From Pilibacter termitis (GTDB taxonomy: Bacteria; Bacillota; Bacilli; Lactobacillales; Streptococcaceae), in NCBI RefSeq assembly GCF_900167335.1, contig NZ_FUXI01000011.1:1-53015 (forward strand): a stretch of 53,015 nucleotides of DNA. Reading direction: 5' to 3'. The position numbers and the translations under genes are program-made. Every line of letters starts with the position of its first letter. Position 1 is the first letter of the stretch. The notes beneath the pieces are model-generated. The model did not search any database and was not told the origin of the DNA. It saw nothing but the letters and a program-made list of their open reading frames with translations. Shown one piece after another: positions 8,954 to 17,538 of this stretch.

Positions 8954-11217
8954 TGAGATTTTTAAATAAAAAACTAAGACGTGACCTAAGTCGAAATTGG
9001 ACGCAATTTTTCTCTGTTTTTCTAATGTCTTGCCTTAGTGTGCTTATTTTCGTAGGGTTGCAAGGTGCGTGGCATGGGCTAGAAGTGAGCTTGGAGAAAT
9101 TTATCACCTCTTCCAATCTTGCAAACTCGTGGGTGAGTAGTACAGGGTTTACAGAGAAGGATATGAAGAATATCCAATTGATAAAAGGAGTAGAAAAGGT
9201 AGAGGCGAAAAGGAAACTTCAAGTAGAGCAGAAAAGCGGGCAAACTCTTTCTTTAGAGACGTTTGATTTCTCGATTACCAAGCCTTTTATTGCAAAAGGG
9301 GAAAAATTTTCTAGTACGATAACCAACGGAGTTTGGCTGAATTTGGAGTATGCAAGGGAAAACGATTTGTCAAAAGGTGAGACAATTGACGTGAATTTTC
9401 AAGGGAAAGACGTGGATCTTGAGATTATTGGGTTCGTGCAATCGGCGGATAAAATTTATTACACAGGCACGGCGGAATTTATTGCACCGAATTATCGAAA
9501 TTATGGGTATGGGTATATTTCTGAAAATACAATGAAAACAGCATTTGACTACAATGGTTTGCCGAATGTAGTGGAAATAGTGGGTGAAAATCCGAAAATG
9601 CGTGAGAAATTGGAACAACAGCTTGGCAGTAAAATGGTTTCTTATTTTGATCGACAAACATTAGTTGAAGTTTCAGATGCACTTGATCGAGTAGGACAAA
9701 TTCGGAATTTGTCGTATTTATTTTCTTTTTTGTTTATTTTACTAGCGATTTTGGCGATGTTTACAACGATTCGCAGAATGATTGAGACGCAAGTAAAGGA
9801 AATTGCGATTTTAAAAGCGTTAGGATTTACTAATCGAAAAATTGGCGTGCATTACACAAGTTTTGGGTTATTAGTGGGAGGTGGCGGAGCGTTAGTAGGA
9901 GCAATATTTGCCCCTTTTATGTCTAGTTTTGTATTAAGCACCCAAAAAGAAATGTTTTCACTTCCTAGTTGGCAAATTAGTTATTCTATTAGCTCGTTTC
10001 TTTTGATTTTGTTTGTCATTTTTATTTGTCTAGTTGCCTCTTACTTAGCAAGTCGCAAGGCGATTTCTGGTTTGCCTGCGTTATTTTTAAGAGGAGATAT
10101 AACGCTGCGAGGGAAAAAAGTTTTTCTTGAGCGATTTTCTGTTTTTTGGGAGAGATTGTCCTTTGAACATCGCTGGGCAATTCGTGATGCTTTGATGAAT
10201 AAAGCGAGAATGTTAATGGGTATCATCGGTGTTGCAGGTGGAATGATGCTCTTAATTGCAGGAATTGGTATGCCTGAGTCCATTCATCATCTGGTTGACA
10301 AAGCATACCACGAGGATTTTCGTTATACCACAAGATTGCAGTTGAACAACTATGCTGAGGTGAAAAATGCTTTTCCAAACGGTCAGTGGGTAGAAATCAA
10401 TCAAGCAAGATTTTCACCAGACGACCATTTCAATCGTTTATTGATTGTGTTGGGGAAGGGAAGTTATGTCAATATGCGAACGGAAAATGGCAAAAAAGTG
10501 GAAAATGGTGGGATTTATGTAACAAAAGGATTTGCTGAACGTGCAAATTTGAAAGTAGGAGAGAATTTGAACGTTTTTCCATATCGAAAGAATGGAAACT
10601 ATATGTTTAAAATTCGAGGGATTATTACAAGTGAGACCAATCAAGGAGCATATCTCACACAAGAAACGTGGGAAAAAGCGAATGGCGTATTTACTCCTAG
10701 CACACTGCTTGTTGGCAAAGACAAGCGTTATTTACAAACAATCAAGGAAGAGATGATTCTCTCCACGATAAACATGAGCAGTCAAGAGGAAAATGCTAGA
10801 GGTTTTGTTGAGAGTTTGATGAGTATTTTTATGATGATTATTGGCTTTGCCGTTCTTTTAGTGGTGGTCGTGCTGTATAATTTAGGCTCGCTTAATTTTG
10901 TTGAGAGAATGCGAGACTATGCGACATTGAGCGTTCTAGGATTTAGAAGAGGGGAACTGCGAAACATTACCATGCTTGAAAATCTTGGCACCACCTTTAT
11001 CGGTTGGCTCCTCGGTATTCCGTTAGGTATTTGGTTTTTAAACGAATACGTCCGCACTTTTAGCACACCACGATTAGAATATACTTCGTATGTCAGCGGA
11101 TATAATCTCTTGTTTTCAACGCTTATTGTCGTCATCTTCTCCATGAGTACAACGCTATTGATTAGTCGTAGGATTCAAAAACTTGATATGGTAGAGGCGT
11201 TAAAAGGGGTGGAGTGA
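8953..11217 (+). CDS. FtsX-family ABC transporter permease
   Basis: A 754-residue permease with two FtsX-type modules. A first helix (about 20-40) is followed by an extracytoplasmic domain, three helices (about 255-365, including the coupling sequence EIAILKALGFTNRKIGVHY), a second first-helix (about 425-440), a second external domain, and three last helices (about 615-745, with ATLSVLGFRRGELRNI). Starts with GTG directly after the ATPase stop. Together with that ATPase it makes a MacB-like efflux or mechanotransmission complex. No Bce-type sensor kinase adjoins it. Confidence 0.88.
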   Translation: MRFLNKKLRRDLSRNWTQFFSVFLMSCLSVLIFVGLQGAWHGLEVSLEKFITSSNLANSWVSSTGFTEKDMKNIQLIKGVEKVEAKRKLQVEQKSGQTLSLETFDFSITKPFIAKGEKFSSTITNGVWLNLEYARENDLSKGETIDVNFQGKDVDLEIIGFVQSADKIYYTGTAEFIAPNYRNYGYGYISENTMKTAFDYNGLPNVVEIVGENPKMREKLEQQLGSKMVSYFDRQTLVEVSDALDRVGQIRNLSYLFSFLFILLAILAMFTTIRRMIETQVKEIAILKALGFTNRKIGVHYTSFGLLVGGGGALVGAIFAPFMSSFVLSTQKEMFSLPSWQISYSISSFLLILFVIFICLVASYLASRKAISGLPALFLRGDITLRGKKVFLERFSVFWERLSFEHRWAIRDALMNKARMLMGIIGVAGGMMLLIAGIGMPESIHHLVDKAYHEDFRYTTRLQLNNYAEVKNAFPNGQWVEINQARFSPDDHFNRLLIVLGKGSYVNMRTENGKKVENGGIYVTKGFAERANLKVGENLNVFPYRKNGNYMFKIRGIITSETNQGAYLTQETWEKANGVFTPSTLLVGKDKRYLQTIKEEMILSTINMSSQEENARGFVESLMSIFMMIIGFAVLLVVVVLYNLGSLNFVERMRDYATLSVLGFRRGELRNITMLENLGTTFIGWLLGIPLGIWFLNEYVRTFSTPRLEYTSYVSGYNLLFSTLIVVIFSMSTTLLISRRIQKLDMVEALKGVE

Positions 11218-11243
11218 TAGTGAAAGCCAATCTTTAAAAGTTT

Positions 11244-11318
11244 GGTTATACAAAATAAGTTCGTTTTTTGATTTTTTAGGAAGTCATGGAACGAACGATT
11301 TTGTATAATCTTTTTTTA
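11244..11318 (+). terminator. Long-stem intrinsic terminator
   Basis: TTATACAAAAT...GTTCGTT pairs with AACGAAC...ATTTTGTATAA and is followed by seven T. It ends the ABC efflux operon. Confidence 0.75.
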
Positions 11319-11387
11319 TTTCGTCTCATTTTTTATCATATGATAGAAAATAGTTATCACGTGTTTTCTATAAAAAACAAGGATTTC

Positions 11388-11396
11388 TGTTATACT
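11388..11396 (+). promoter_or_regulatory. Extended -10 promoter of the amino acid ABC operon
   Basis: TG-T-TATACT, 36 bases before the ribosome binding site of the first permease gene; no clear -35 box, as is common for extended -10 promoters. Just upstream lies TAGAAAA...TTTTCTA, a possible operator. Confidence 0.4.
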
Positions 11397-11440
11397 TTTT
11401 AAATAGCCTATGGCTAATTATTTTACGAGGAGGGCAGAAA

Positions 11441-12100
11441 TTGGACATTCAGATGATGATAGATGCCTTGCCAGAATATTTGAGGGCAGCTCAAATTACC
11501 TTATTATTGGGTGTGCTAGGGATTGTGTTTTCCTTTTTCGTTGGTGTAATAAATAGCTTTATTTTCTTTTTCAAAATTCCTATATTGAAAAGAATTTCGG
11601 CAATTTATGTGGAATTATCTAGAAATACTCCACTTTTAATTCAGTTGTTTTTCCTTTATTACGGACTGCCAAAACTCAATATTGTCCTTGATAAAAATAT
11701 AGTCGGAGTGATTGGTTTAACGTTTCTTGGCGGTGGCTATATGAGTGAGGCGATTCGTTCTGGCATAGAAGAAGTGCCAAAAATTCAGCTAGAAACTGGG
11801 AAAGCGATTGGCTTATCTCGCTTGCAACTAGCTCGCTATATCGTCTATCCACAAGGGTTCACAAGAAGTGTTTCAAGTATTGGAGCAAATGCGATTTTTC
11901 TTTTGAAAGAAACCTCCATTTTCTCTGCCATTTCGATTATGGATTTGACCAATGTAACGAGAGATTTGATAGGAATGTACTATCTAACAAAAGAATATCT
12001 TTTGCTATTGGTAATTTCGTATGCTGTTATTTTATTACCACTTGCATGGATTATTACGTTGATTGAAAGGAGAATGCGTTTTGCAACATTCGGGCATTGA
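11441..12100 (+). CDS. Polar amino acid ABC transporter permease 1
   Basis: A 219-residue HisM-family permease with about five membrane helices and the EAA-type coupling loop (EVPKIQLETGKAIGLSRLQLARYIVYPQ, near 108-135). The start is taken as TTG 11441, placed 7 bases after AGGAGGG; an in-frame ATG lies four codons later. First gene of a permease-permease-ATPase-binding protein operon; it overlaps the second permease frame. It forms a heterodimeric channel with the next gene product. Confidence 0.9.
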   Translation: MDIQMMIDALPEYLRAAQITLLLGVLGIVFSFFVGVINSFIFFFKIPILKRISAIYVELSRNTPLLIQLFFLYYGLPKLNIVLDKNIVGVIGLTFLGGGYMSEAIRSGIEEVPKIQLETGKAIGLSRLQLARYIVYPQGFTRSVSSIGANAIFLLKETSIFSAISIMDLTNVTRDLIGMYYLTKEYLLLLVISYAVILLPLAWIITLIERRMRFATFGH

Positions 12101-12758
12101 GTTATTTTTTGAAGGAAAAAATCTCGTTCGACTTCTTTTAGGATTGTTTGAGGGAGCAAAAATCGCAGGTTTTTCACTTGTCATCGGAATTGTTCTAGGC
12201 ATTTTTTTTGGACTTCTTAGAACTGTGAAAAATAGCTTACTCACGATGATTTTCCGCATTTATCTGGAAATTTTTCGTATCGTGCCACTTTTGGTGTTGC
12301 TGTTTGTTTTCTATTATATTTTGCCAGAGCAGACAGGAGGGCATATAAGTAACACGTCCGTTTCCATTTTAGTGTTTTCGCTATGGATAAGTGCAGAAAT
12401 GAGTGAAATCACACGAAGTAGTTTGATAAGTATTCCCTCTCATCAACTAGAGGCAGCAAGAGCATTAGGACTTTCAAAAATGCAACAATTTTTTTACGTG
12501 CAATTTCCTCAAGCGATTCCTTTTTCTATTGCTCCAACGTTAAATTTGGTGACGAGAGTGATTAAAACGACCTCACTTCTTTTAATGATTGGCGTAAGTG
12601 AAGTCATCAAAGTTGGCACGCAAATCAATGAAAATTACGTTCTACAAATCCCAACAGCACCACTTTGGATTTACGGATTTATTTTCTTTTTGTATTTTGC
12701 ATTGTGTTATCCGTTGACTTATTTGGCAAAGCGGTTTGAGAAAGGACGAAGAGCATGA
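12081..12758 (+). CDS. Polar amino acid ABC transporter permease 2
   Basis: A permease of about 225 residues, same family as its neighbour, with the loop SIPSHQLEAARALGLSKMQQFFYVQFPQAIP as the ATPase contact. I place the start at TTG 12081 because AAGGAGA at 12067-12073 sits 7 bases before it; the open frame reaches back to TTG 12063. It overlaps both neighbours (20 bases before, 4 bases after), a sign of translational coupling. Confidence 0.88.
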   Translation: MQHSGIELFFEGKNLVRLLLGLFEGAKIAGFSLVIGIVLGIFFGLLRTVKNSLLTMIFRIYLEIFRIVPLLVLLFVFYYILPEQTGGHISNTSVSILVFSLWISAEMSEITRSSLISIPSHQLEAARALGLSKMQQFFYVQFPQAIPFSIAPTLNLVTRVIKTTSLLLMIGVSEVIKVGTQINENYVLQIPTAPLWIYGFIFFLYFALCYPLTYLAKRFEKGRRA

Positions 12759-13492
12759 GTGAAACTGTATTAGAAGTGAAAAATTTGCACAAAAAATTTG
12801 GCGAGACAGAAATTTTAAAAGGAGTTGACTTATCCATTCAGCAAGGCGAAGTATTGGTTTTGCTTGGTGCGAGCGGAAGTGGGAAAAGCACTTTGCTTAG
12901 AACGTTGAACGGACTAGAGACGATTGAGCAGGGGGAAATTTTTTTTCAAGGGAACAAGTTGACATTAAGCGAAAAAGCGTGGGAGAAACATCGCACGGAA
13001 ATTGGTATGGTGTTTCAAAGTTATGAGTTGTTTCCAAATATGAATGTATTAGAAAACTTACTTTTAGGACCACTGAAAGTGCAAAAACGAGAACGTAAAA
13101 GTGTTGAGAAAGTTGCTTTAGAATTATTGGAACGAGTGGGGTTGAGAGAAAAAGCCTCTTCCTATCCTCGTGAGCTTTCGGGCGGGCAGAAACAACGTGT
13201 GGCGATTGTGCGTGCGTTAATCATGGAGCCACAATTATTGTTATTTGACGAAATCACCGCAAGTCTTGATCCTGAAATGGTTCGAGAAGTGTTGCTTGTT
13301 TTGCAAGATTTGGCAAAAGAAGGAAAAACAATGCTCATTGTTACACATGAAATGAAATTCGCTCGATTAGTAGCAGACCGTATTATTTTCATGGACGAAG
13401 GTGTCATTATTGCCGAACAATCGGCAGAAGAATTTTTTGACAAACAAGAAAATCCAAGGATTTTAAACTTTTTGAATAGCTTAGATTTTTAG
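12755..13492 (+). CDS. Polar amino acid ABC transporter ATP-binding protein
   Basis: A 245-residue GlnQ/ArtP-type ATPase: Walker A GASGSGKST (about 38-46), signature LSGGQKQRVAIVRAL, Walker B LLLFDEITASLDPE and His switch VTHEMKFAR. GMVFQSYELFPNMNVLENL is the Q-loop region typical of amino acid importers. It overlaps the second permease gene by 4 bases and powers the same importer. Confidence 0.94.
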   Translation: MSETVLEVKNLHKKFGETEILKGVDLSIQQGEVLVLLGASGSGKSTLLRTLNGLETIEQGEIFFQGNKLTLSEKAWEKHRTEIGMVFQSYELFPNMNVLENLLLGPLKVQKRERKSVEKVALELLERVGLREKASSYPRELSGGQKQRVAIVRALIMEPQLLLFDEITASLDPEMVREVLLVLQDLAKEGKTMLIVTHEMKFARLVADRIIFMDEGVIIAEQSAEEFFDKQENPRILNFLNSLDF

Positions 13493-13525
13493 AGATACTT
13501 ATAAAAAAGAATGGAGAAAACAGAA

Positions 13526-14386
13526 ATGAAGAAATGGAAAAAAGCATTAGGAATTTTAACATTAGGTGTAGCAGTTGTAAGTTTGGCGGCTTGCTCGTCA
13601 AATGAGAAAAAAGAAGAGAAAGCAAGTAGCAATCCTTCAAGTGTGGAGGAAATTAAAAAACGTGGGAAAATTAAAATTGCGACATTTGGTGATTTAACGC
13701 CGTATGGTTATATTGACAAGGACGGAAAAAATCAAGGGTATGACGTGTACTTAGGAAAACGAATTGCCAAAGATTTGTTAGGGAGCGAAGAAGATGTAGA
13801 GTTTGTCATTGTGAATGCTGAAGAACGAGTGGACGCATTGAAATCAAATAAAGTAGATTTGGTTTTAGCGAATTTTACGAAAACAGATGAACGTGCAAAA
13901 GTGGTAGATTTTGCGAATCCGTACATGAAAGTAGCCATAGGTGTGGCAAGTCCTAAGAAATCGTTGATAAAAGATGTCAAAGATTTGGACGGAAAAAAAT
14001 TAATCGTCAACAAAGGAACAACCGCAGAAACATATTTCACGAAAAATTATCCAGAAGTTCAGCTTGAAAAATTTGAAAACAAAACTCAGCAATTTGCGGC
14101 TTTGACTGACGGACGTGCGGCGGCACTTGCAGATGATAACAGCTATCTTTATGCATGGGTTAAGGAAAATCCAGATTTCGAGGTGGGAATTAAGGAACTT
14201 GGCGATATAGATACGATTAACCCTGCCGTAAAAAAAGGAAATCGTTCGCTTTTAGACTGGGTGAACAAAGAACTTGAAACTTTAGGCGAAGAAAAATTCT
14301 TTGAAAAAGACTATAACGAAACGTTGGCACAATTTTTCGGTGAGGGCATTAAGGCGGAAGATATTGTGTTGGAAGGGAAAGAGTAA
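13526..14386 (+). CDS. Amino acid ABC transporter substrate-binding lipoprotein
   Basis: A 286-residue SBP_bac_3 protein. The N-terminus MKKWKKALGILTLGVAVV is a lipoprotein signal peptide with lipobox LAAC, so the mature protein is anchored outside the membrane. The fold motifs KIATFGDLTPYGYIDKDGKNQ-GYDVYLGKRIA and VDLVLANFTKTDERAKVVDF are typical of polar amino acid binders and most resemble the cysteine/cystine or glutamine binding groups. ATG 13526 is preferred to the in-frame ATG at 13511 because the signal peptide begins there. Last gene of the importer operon. Confidence 0.92.
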   Translation: MKKWKKALGILTLGVAVVSLAACSSNEKKEEKASSNPSSVEEIKKRGKIKIATFGDLTPYGYIDKDGKNQGYDVYLGKRIAKDLLGSEEDVEFVIVNAEERVDALKSNKVDLVLANFTKTDERAKVVDFANPYMKVAIGVASPKKSLIKDVKDLDGKKLIVNKGTTAETYFTKNYPEVQLEKFENKTQQFAALTDGRAAALADDNSYLYAWVKENPDFEVGIKELGDIDTINPAVKKGNRSLLDWVNKELETLGEEKFFEKDYNETLAQFFGEGIKAEDIVLEGKE

Positions 14387-14391
14387 TGGGC

Positions 14392-14438
14392 AAATATTAT
14401 CGGTGACGGGGTGAATATCCCGCACGTCATAATATTTA
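14392..14438 (+). repeat. Inverted repeat after the importer operon
   Basis: AAATATTAT and ATAATATTT enclose GACG...CGTC and GGG...CCC. It makes a hairpin but has no T tract, so it is either a weak terminator or a regulatory element. Confidence 0.4.
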
Positions 14439-14499
14439 TCTATCACAAAGTATAAGAAAAAATAAAGCAAAAATTGTTCCATATATAGTATTGTTTTAG

Positions 14500-14537
14500 T
14501 ATAATAAGGACATCTCTAAACTTTTGGAGATGTCCTT
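14500..14537 (+). promoter_or_regulatory. TATAAT box overlapping an 11-pair palindrome before pdxS
   Basis: TATAAT at 14500-14505 is followed at once by AAGGACATCTC / GAGATGTCCTT (14506-14516 and 14527-14537). The palindrome therefore covers the expected start site of the pdxST transcript. It may be an operator, a 5' mRNA stem or a terminator of the preceding operon. No good -35 box is seen. Its sequence is like a collapsed pair of MITE ends. Confidence 0.4.
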
Positions 14538-14659
14538 ATGTGCTTAGCGATAAATAACGAAAAGTTTTTTTCAGAAAATTCTTGATTGCGATTTAAGTAG
14601 GGAGTCGCTAGAACAGTAAGGAAATCTTGTGATTAAAAAAATGAAAAGGGAGAAAGAAA

Positions 14660-15535
14660 ATGGCAGAAAATCGTTATGAATTGAACAAAAATTTGGCACA
14701 GATGTTAAAAGGTGGCGTAATTATGGATGTTTCGACACCAGAACAGGCACGCATTGCTCAAGAAGCAGGAGCGGTGGCTGTAATGGCGTTGGAGCGTATT
14801 CCAGCGGACATTCGTGCGGCGGGTGGAGTTTCACGCATGAGTGACCCAAAATTGATAAAATCCATTCAAGAAACAGTTTCTATTCCTGTAATGGCAAAAG
14901 TGCGTATCGGACATATTGTAGAGGCACAAATTTTAGAGGCGTTGGAAATTGATTATATTGATGAAAGTGAAGTGCTTTCTCCTGCGGATGACACGTATCA
15001 TATTGACAAGAGAGCATTTCAAGTTCCTTTCGTTTGTGGAGCGAAAAATTTAGGTGAGGCACTTCGAAGAATTGAAGAAGGAGCGAGCATGATTCGTTCA
15101 AAAGGAGAACCCGGAACAGGTGATGTCGTTCAAGCTGTTCGCCATATCCGAGCGATGACGACCGAAATCAAGAAATTGCAAGCATTGCCAAGCGACCAGT
15201 TGTATGATGCAGCCAAAAAACTTCAAGCACCATTTGAATTGGTGCAATACGTGCATGAAAATGGAAAATTACCAGTGGTGAATTTTGCAGCAGGAGGAGT
15301 TGCAACGCCAGCAGATGCAGCACTTATGATGCAATTAGGAGCAGAAGGGGTGTTCGTAGGCAGTGGTATTTTCAAATCTGGCAACCCGAAAAAACGTGCA
15401 GAAGCGATTGTTAAAGCTGTCACAAATTACCAAGACCCAGCAATGTTAGCAGAGCTTAGCTATGATTTAGGTGAGGCAATGGTTGGAATTAATGAAGATG
15501 AAATTCAGCTAATAATGGCGGCTAGAGGGGAATAG
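14660..15535 (+). CDS. pdxS: Pyridoxal 5'-phosphate synthase, lyase subunit
   Basis: A 291-residue TIM-barrel protein that builds PLP from ribose 5-phosphate, glyceraldehyde 3-phosphate and ammonia supplied by PdxT. Lys80 in VMAKVRIGH is the sugar-binding lysine, and SKGEPGTGD near 147-155 is the phosphate-binding loop with the second lysine. Length and N-terminus fit the family exactly. AGGGAG precedes the ATG. pdxT follows after 21 bases. Confidence 0.98.
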   Translation: MAENRYELNKNLAQMLKGGVIMDVSTPEQARIAQEAGAVAVMALERIPADIRAAGGVSRMSDPKLIKSIQETVSIPVMAKVRIGHIVEAQILEALEIDYIDESEVLSPADDTYHIDKRAFQVPFVCGAKNLGEALRRIEEGASMIRSKGEPGTGDVVQAVRHIRAMTTEIKKLQALPSDQLYDAAKKLQAPFELVQYVHENGKLPVVNFAAGGVATPADAALMMQLGAEGVFVGSGIFKSGNPKKRAEAIVKAVTNYQDPAMLAELSYDLGEAMVGINEDEIQLIMAARGE

Positions 15536-15556
15536 TGAATTTTTAGAGGTGAGAGC

Positions 15557-16135
15557 ATGATTGGAATTTTAGCACTTCAAGGAGCATTTGAAGAGCATGG
15601 GAAATGTTTTTCACGCTTAGGAGAAAAAACGAAAGAAATTCGACAGAAAAAAGATTTTTCAGATGTTACCGCACTCGTTATCCCAGGAGGCGAGTCAACA
15701 GTGATAAGTAAACTTTTGCAAGAGCTAGACTTATATGAAGTCATTCGCCAAGCGATAAATGACGGAATGTGTGTGTTTGGTACGTGTGCGGGCATGATTT
15801 TACTTGGAAGTTCGATAGAACAGCATGAGAACAATTCAAAGGTTGTGCCATTTTCCGCGATAGAGATGACGGTGAGCAGAAATGCCTATGGTAGACAGCT
15901 TTCCTCTTTTCAAACGAGAGGAACATTTTCTGGCGAGGATTGTGAAATGGTATTTATTCGTGGACCAATTGCCAAAACGGTAGCCGATGATGTGGAAATT
16001 TTGAGCGTTGTAGATGAAAATATTGTGGCAGTACGGCAAGGAAATTGTCTTGCCACAGCGTTTCATCCAGAGTTGACCAATGATTTGACGGTACATCAAT
16101 ATTTTTTGGATATGATCCATGAGGGAAAGAAATAG
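15557..16135 (+). CDS. pdxT: Pyridoxal 5'-phosphate synthase, glutaminase subunit
   Basis: A 192-residue class I glutaminase that hydrolyses glutamine and channels ammonia to PdxS. Visible: IPGGEST oxyanion region, nucleophile Cys77 in FGTCAGM and the catalytic His in TAFHPELT near 168. Start ATG follows GAGGTGAGAG. serB follows after 12 bases, so it continues one transcript. PLP made here serves SerC, LysA and the aminotransferases coded nearby. Confidence 0.98.
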   Translation: MIGILALQGAFEEHGKCFSRLGEKTKEIRQKKDFSDVTALVIPGGESTVISKLLQELDLYEVIRQAINDGMCVFGTCAGMILLGSSIEQHENNSKVVPFSAIEMTVSRNAYGRQLSSFQTRGTFSGEDCEMVFIRGPIAKTVADDVEILSVVDENIVAVRQGNCLATAFHPELTNDLTVHQYFLDMIHEGKK

Positions 16136-16147
16136 AAGGAGTATTCC

Positions 16148-16804
16148 ATGCAAACGATAAAAGGACTTTTAGTAATGGATGTGGATAGCACGCTTATCAA
16201 CGAGGAAGGCATTGATTTACTTGGCGAAATTGCAGGAGTGGGCAAGGAAGTAGCTGAGATTACGGAGCGAGCAATGAACGGAGAGTTAGATTTTGAGCAA
16301 GCTCTTAGAGAAAGAGTGAAGTTGTTAGCTGGTTTGCCAGAGACGGTTTTTGACGAAGTGGCAGAGAACATCACGTTTACAAAAGGAGCAATGGAACTCA
16401 TTCAAACGCTCAAGCAAAACGGCTGGGCAGTAGGTGTAGTTTCTGGCGGTTTTCACGAAACAGTAGACCGCTTGGCAAATTTGGCAGGGATTGACTTTGT
16501 CAAAGCCAATCGTTTGGAAGTGGAAAATCACCAATTGACAGGCGAGGTACTAGGCGAAATTGTGACGAAAGACGTCAAACTCGTCAAACTCAAAAAATGG
16601 TCGAAAATGCTCGGGTTATCACTCAATGACACCGTTGCAATAGGTGACGGAGCAAATGATTTGCCAATGATTCAAGCTGCAGGAGTAGGCATTGCATTTT
16701 GTGCAAAAGAAATCGTCCAAAACTCAGCACCTTTTAGTATTTTAGAGCGGGATTTGATGAAGGTGCTGCCACTCATCATGGATTCAGAGTTGAGTAAAAA
16801 ATAG
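16148..16804 (+). CDS. serB: Phosphoserine phosphatase
   Basis: A 218-residue HAD phosphatase doing the last step of serine synthesis. Motif I is MDVDSTLI (nucleophile Asp11, Asp13), motif II VVSGGFHET, and motif III/IV GDGANDLPMIQAAGVGIAF. It lacks the N-terminal ACT domain of some homologues. With serC and serA at 20.8-23.1 kb the whole phosphorylated serine route is present in this window, split by metH. Confidence 0.95.
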   Translation: MQTIKGLLVMDVDSTLINEEGIDLLGEIAGVGKEVAEITERAMNGELDFEQALRERVKLLAGLPETVFDEVAENITFTKGAMELIQTLKQNGWAVGVVSGGFHETVDRLANLAGIDFVKANRLEVENHQLTGEVLGEIVTKDVKLVKLKKWSKMLGLSLNDTVAIGDGANDLPMIQAAGVGIAFCAKEIVQNSAPFSILERDLMKVLPLIMDSELSKK

Positions 16805-16838
16805 CAAATAGTTGAGTGGAATGAGAGAAGGAGAAACC

Positions 16839-17528
16839 ATGCCAAACCCAATATTACCCTTAAAAAAATCCGAAGTTTTGCGTTACTTAGGATATAGAAG
16901 AAAGCAGGAATTAACAGCAGAAGTTGAGGCAATCGTTGAAGAGTTGATGATTGAAGTGCAAAAGGTAAGTAAACCACGTTATTTGTATCAGATATTTGAT
17001 TGCCTTCCAGATGATGAAAAGAGAGAAATCAAAATAGGTGGGAGTAATCTCATACTTCGTGGTCAACATATTTATAATCATTTGCGACGAGCGAAGAAAG
17101 TGGCATTGCTTGGTGCAACGCTTGGCATTGAAGCCGAGAGACAAACGAGGAAGTATGAAATTACGGACATGACGAAAGCGTTCGTCTTTGATGCGTGTTG
17201 TGTGGAGATGATTGAGCAAGTTTGCGATTTGGCAGAAGTGGAAATTGATGACGATGTGGGTGAAAATTGGACATTAAACCGCCGTTTTTCGCCGGGGTAT
17301 GGTGATTTGCCACTGGATGTTCAACCAGAGTTTTTAGCAAGCATTTCGGCAAATAGAAAGCTAGGGCTTACGTTGACAGCGACCAATTTAATGGTGCCAA
17401 GGAAATCTGTTACTGCTATTATTGGTTTGTTTGATGACAAAACAATTGCTCGACCACGTAGAAGAGAACCTGATGATTTAAGTATTGAGCTAGTTGAGAA
17501 ATTGTCTTTGAATGTCGAAAAAAATTAA
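16839..17528 (+). CDS. Stand-alone MetH reactivation-domain protein
   Basis: A 229-residue protein related to the C-terminal AdoMet-binding activation domain of cobalamin-dependent methionine synthase. The signature RRFSPGYGDLPLDVQ (about 156-170) is the conserved RxSPGYGD segment that binds AdoMet, and MVPRKSVTAIIG follows as in the family. The start is ATG 16839 behind GAAGGAG. It lies directly before metH, overlapping the upstream open frame, and the MetH coded there lacks this domain. It should reductively methylate inactive cob(II)alamin MetH. The electron donor is not coded nearby. Confidence 0.85.
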   Translation: MPNPILPLKKSEVLRYLGYRRKQELTAEVEAIVEELMIEVQKVSKPRYLYQIFDCLPDDEKREIKIGGSNLILRGQHIYNHLRRAKKVALLGATLGIEAERQTRKYEITDMTKAFVFDACCVEMIEQVCDLAEVEIDDDVGENWTLNRRFSPGYGDLPLDVQPEFLASISANRKLGLTLTATNLMVPRKSVTAIIGLFDDKTIARPRRREPDDLSIELVEKLSLNVEKN

Positions 17529-17538
17529 GGAGGAGAAA

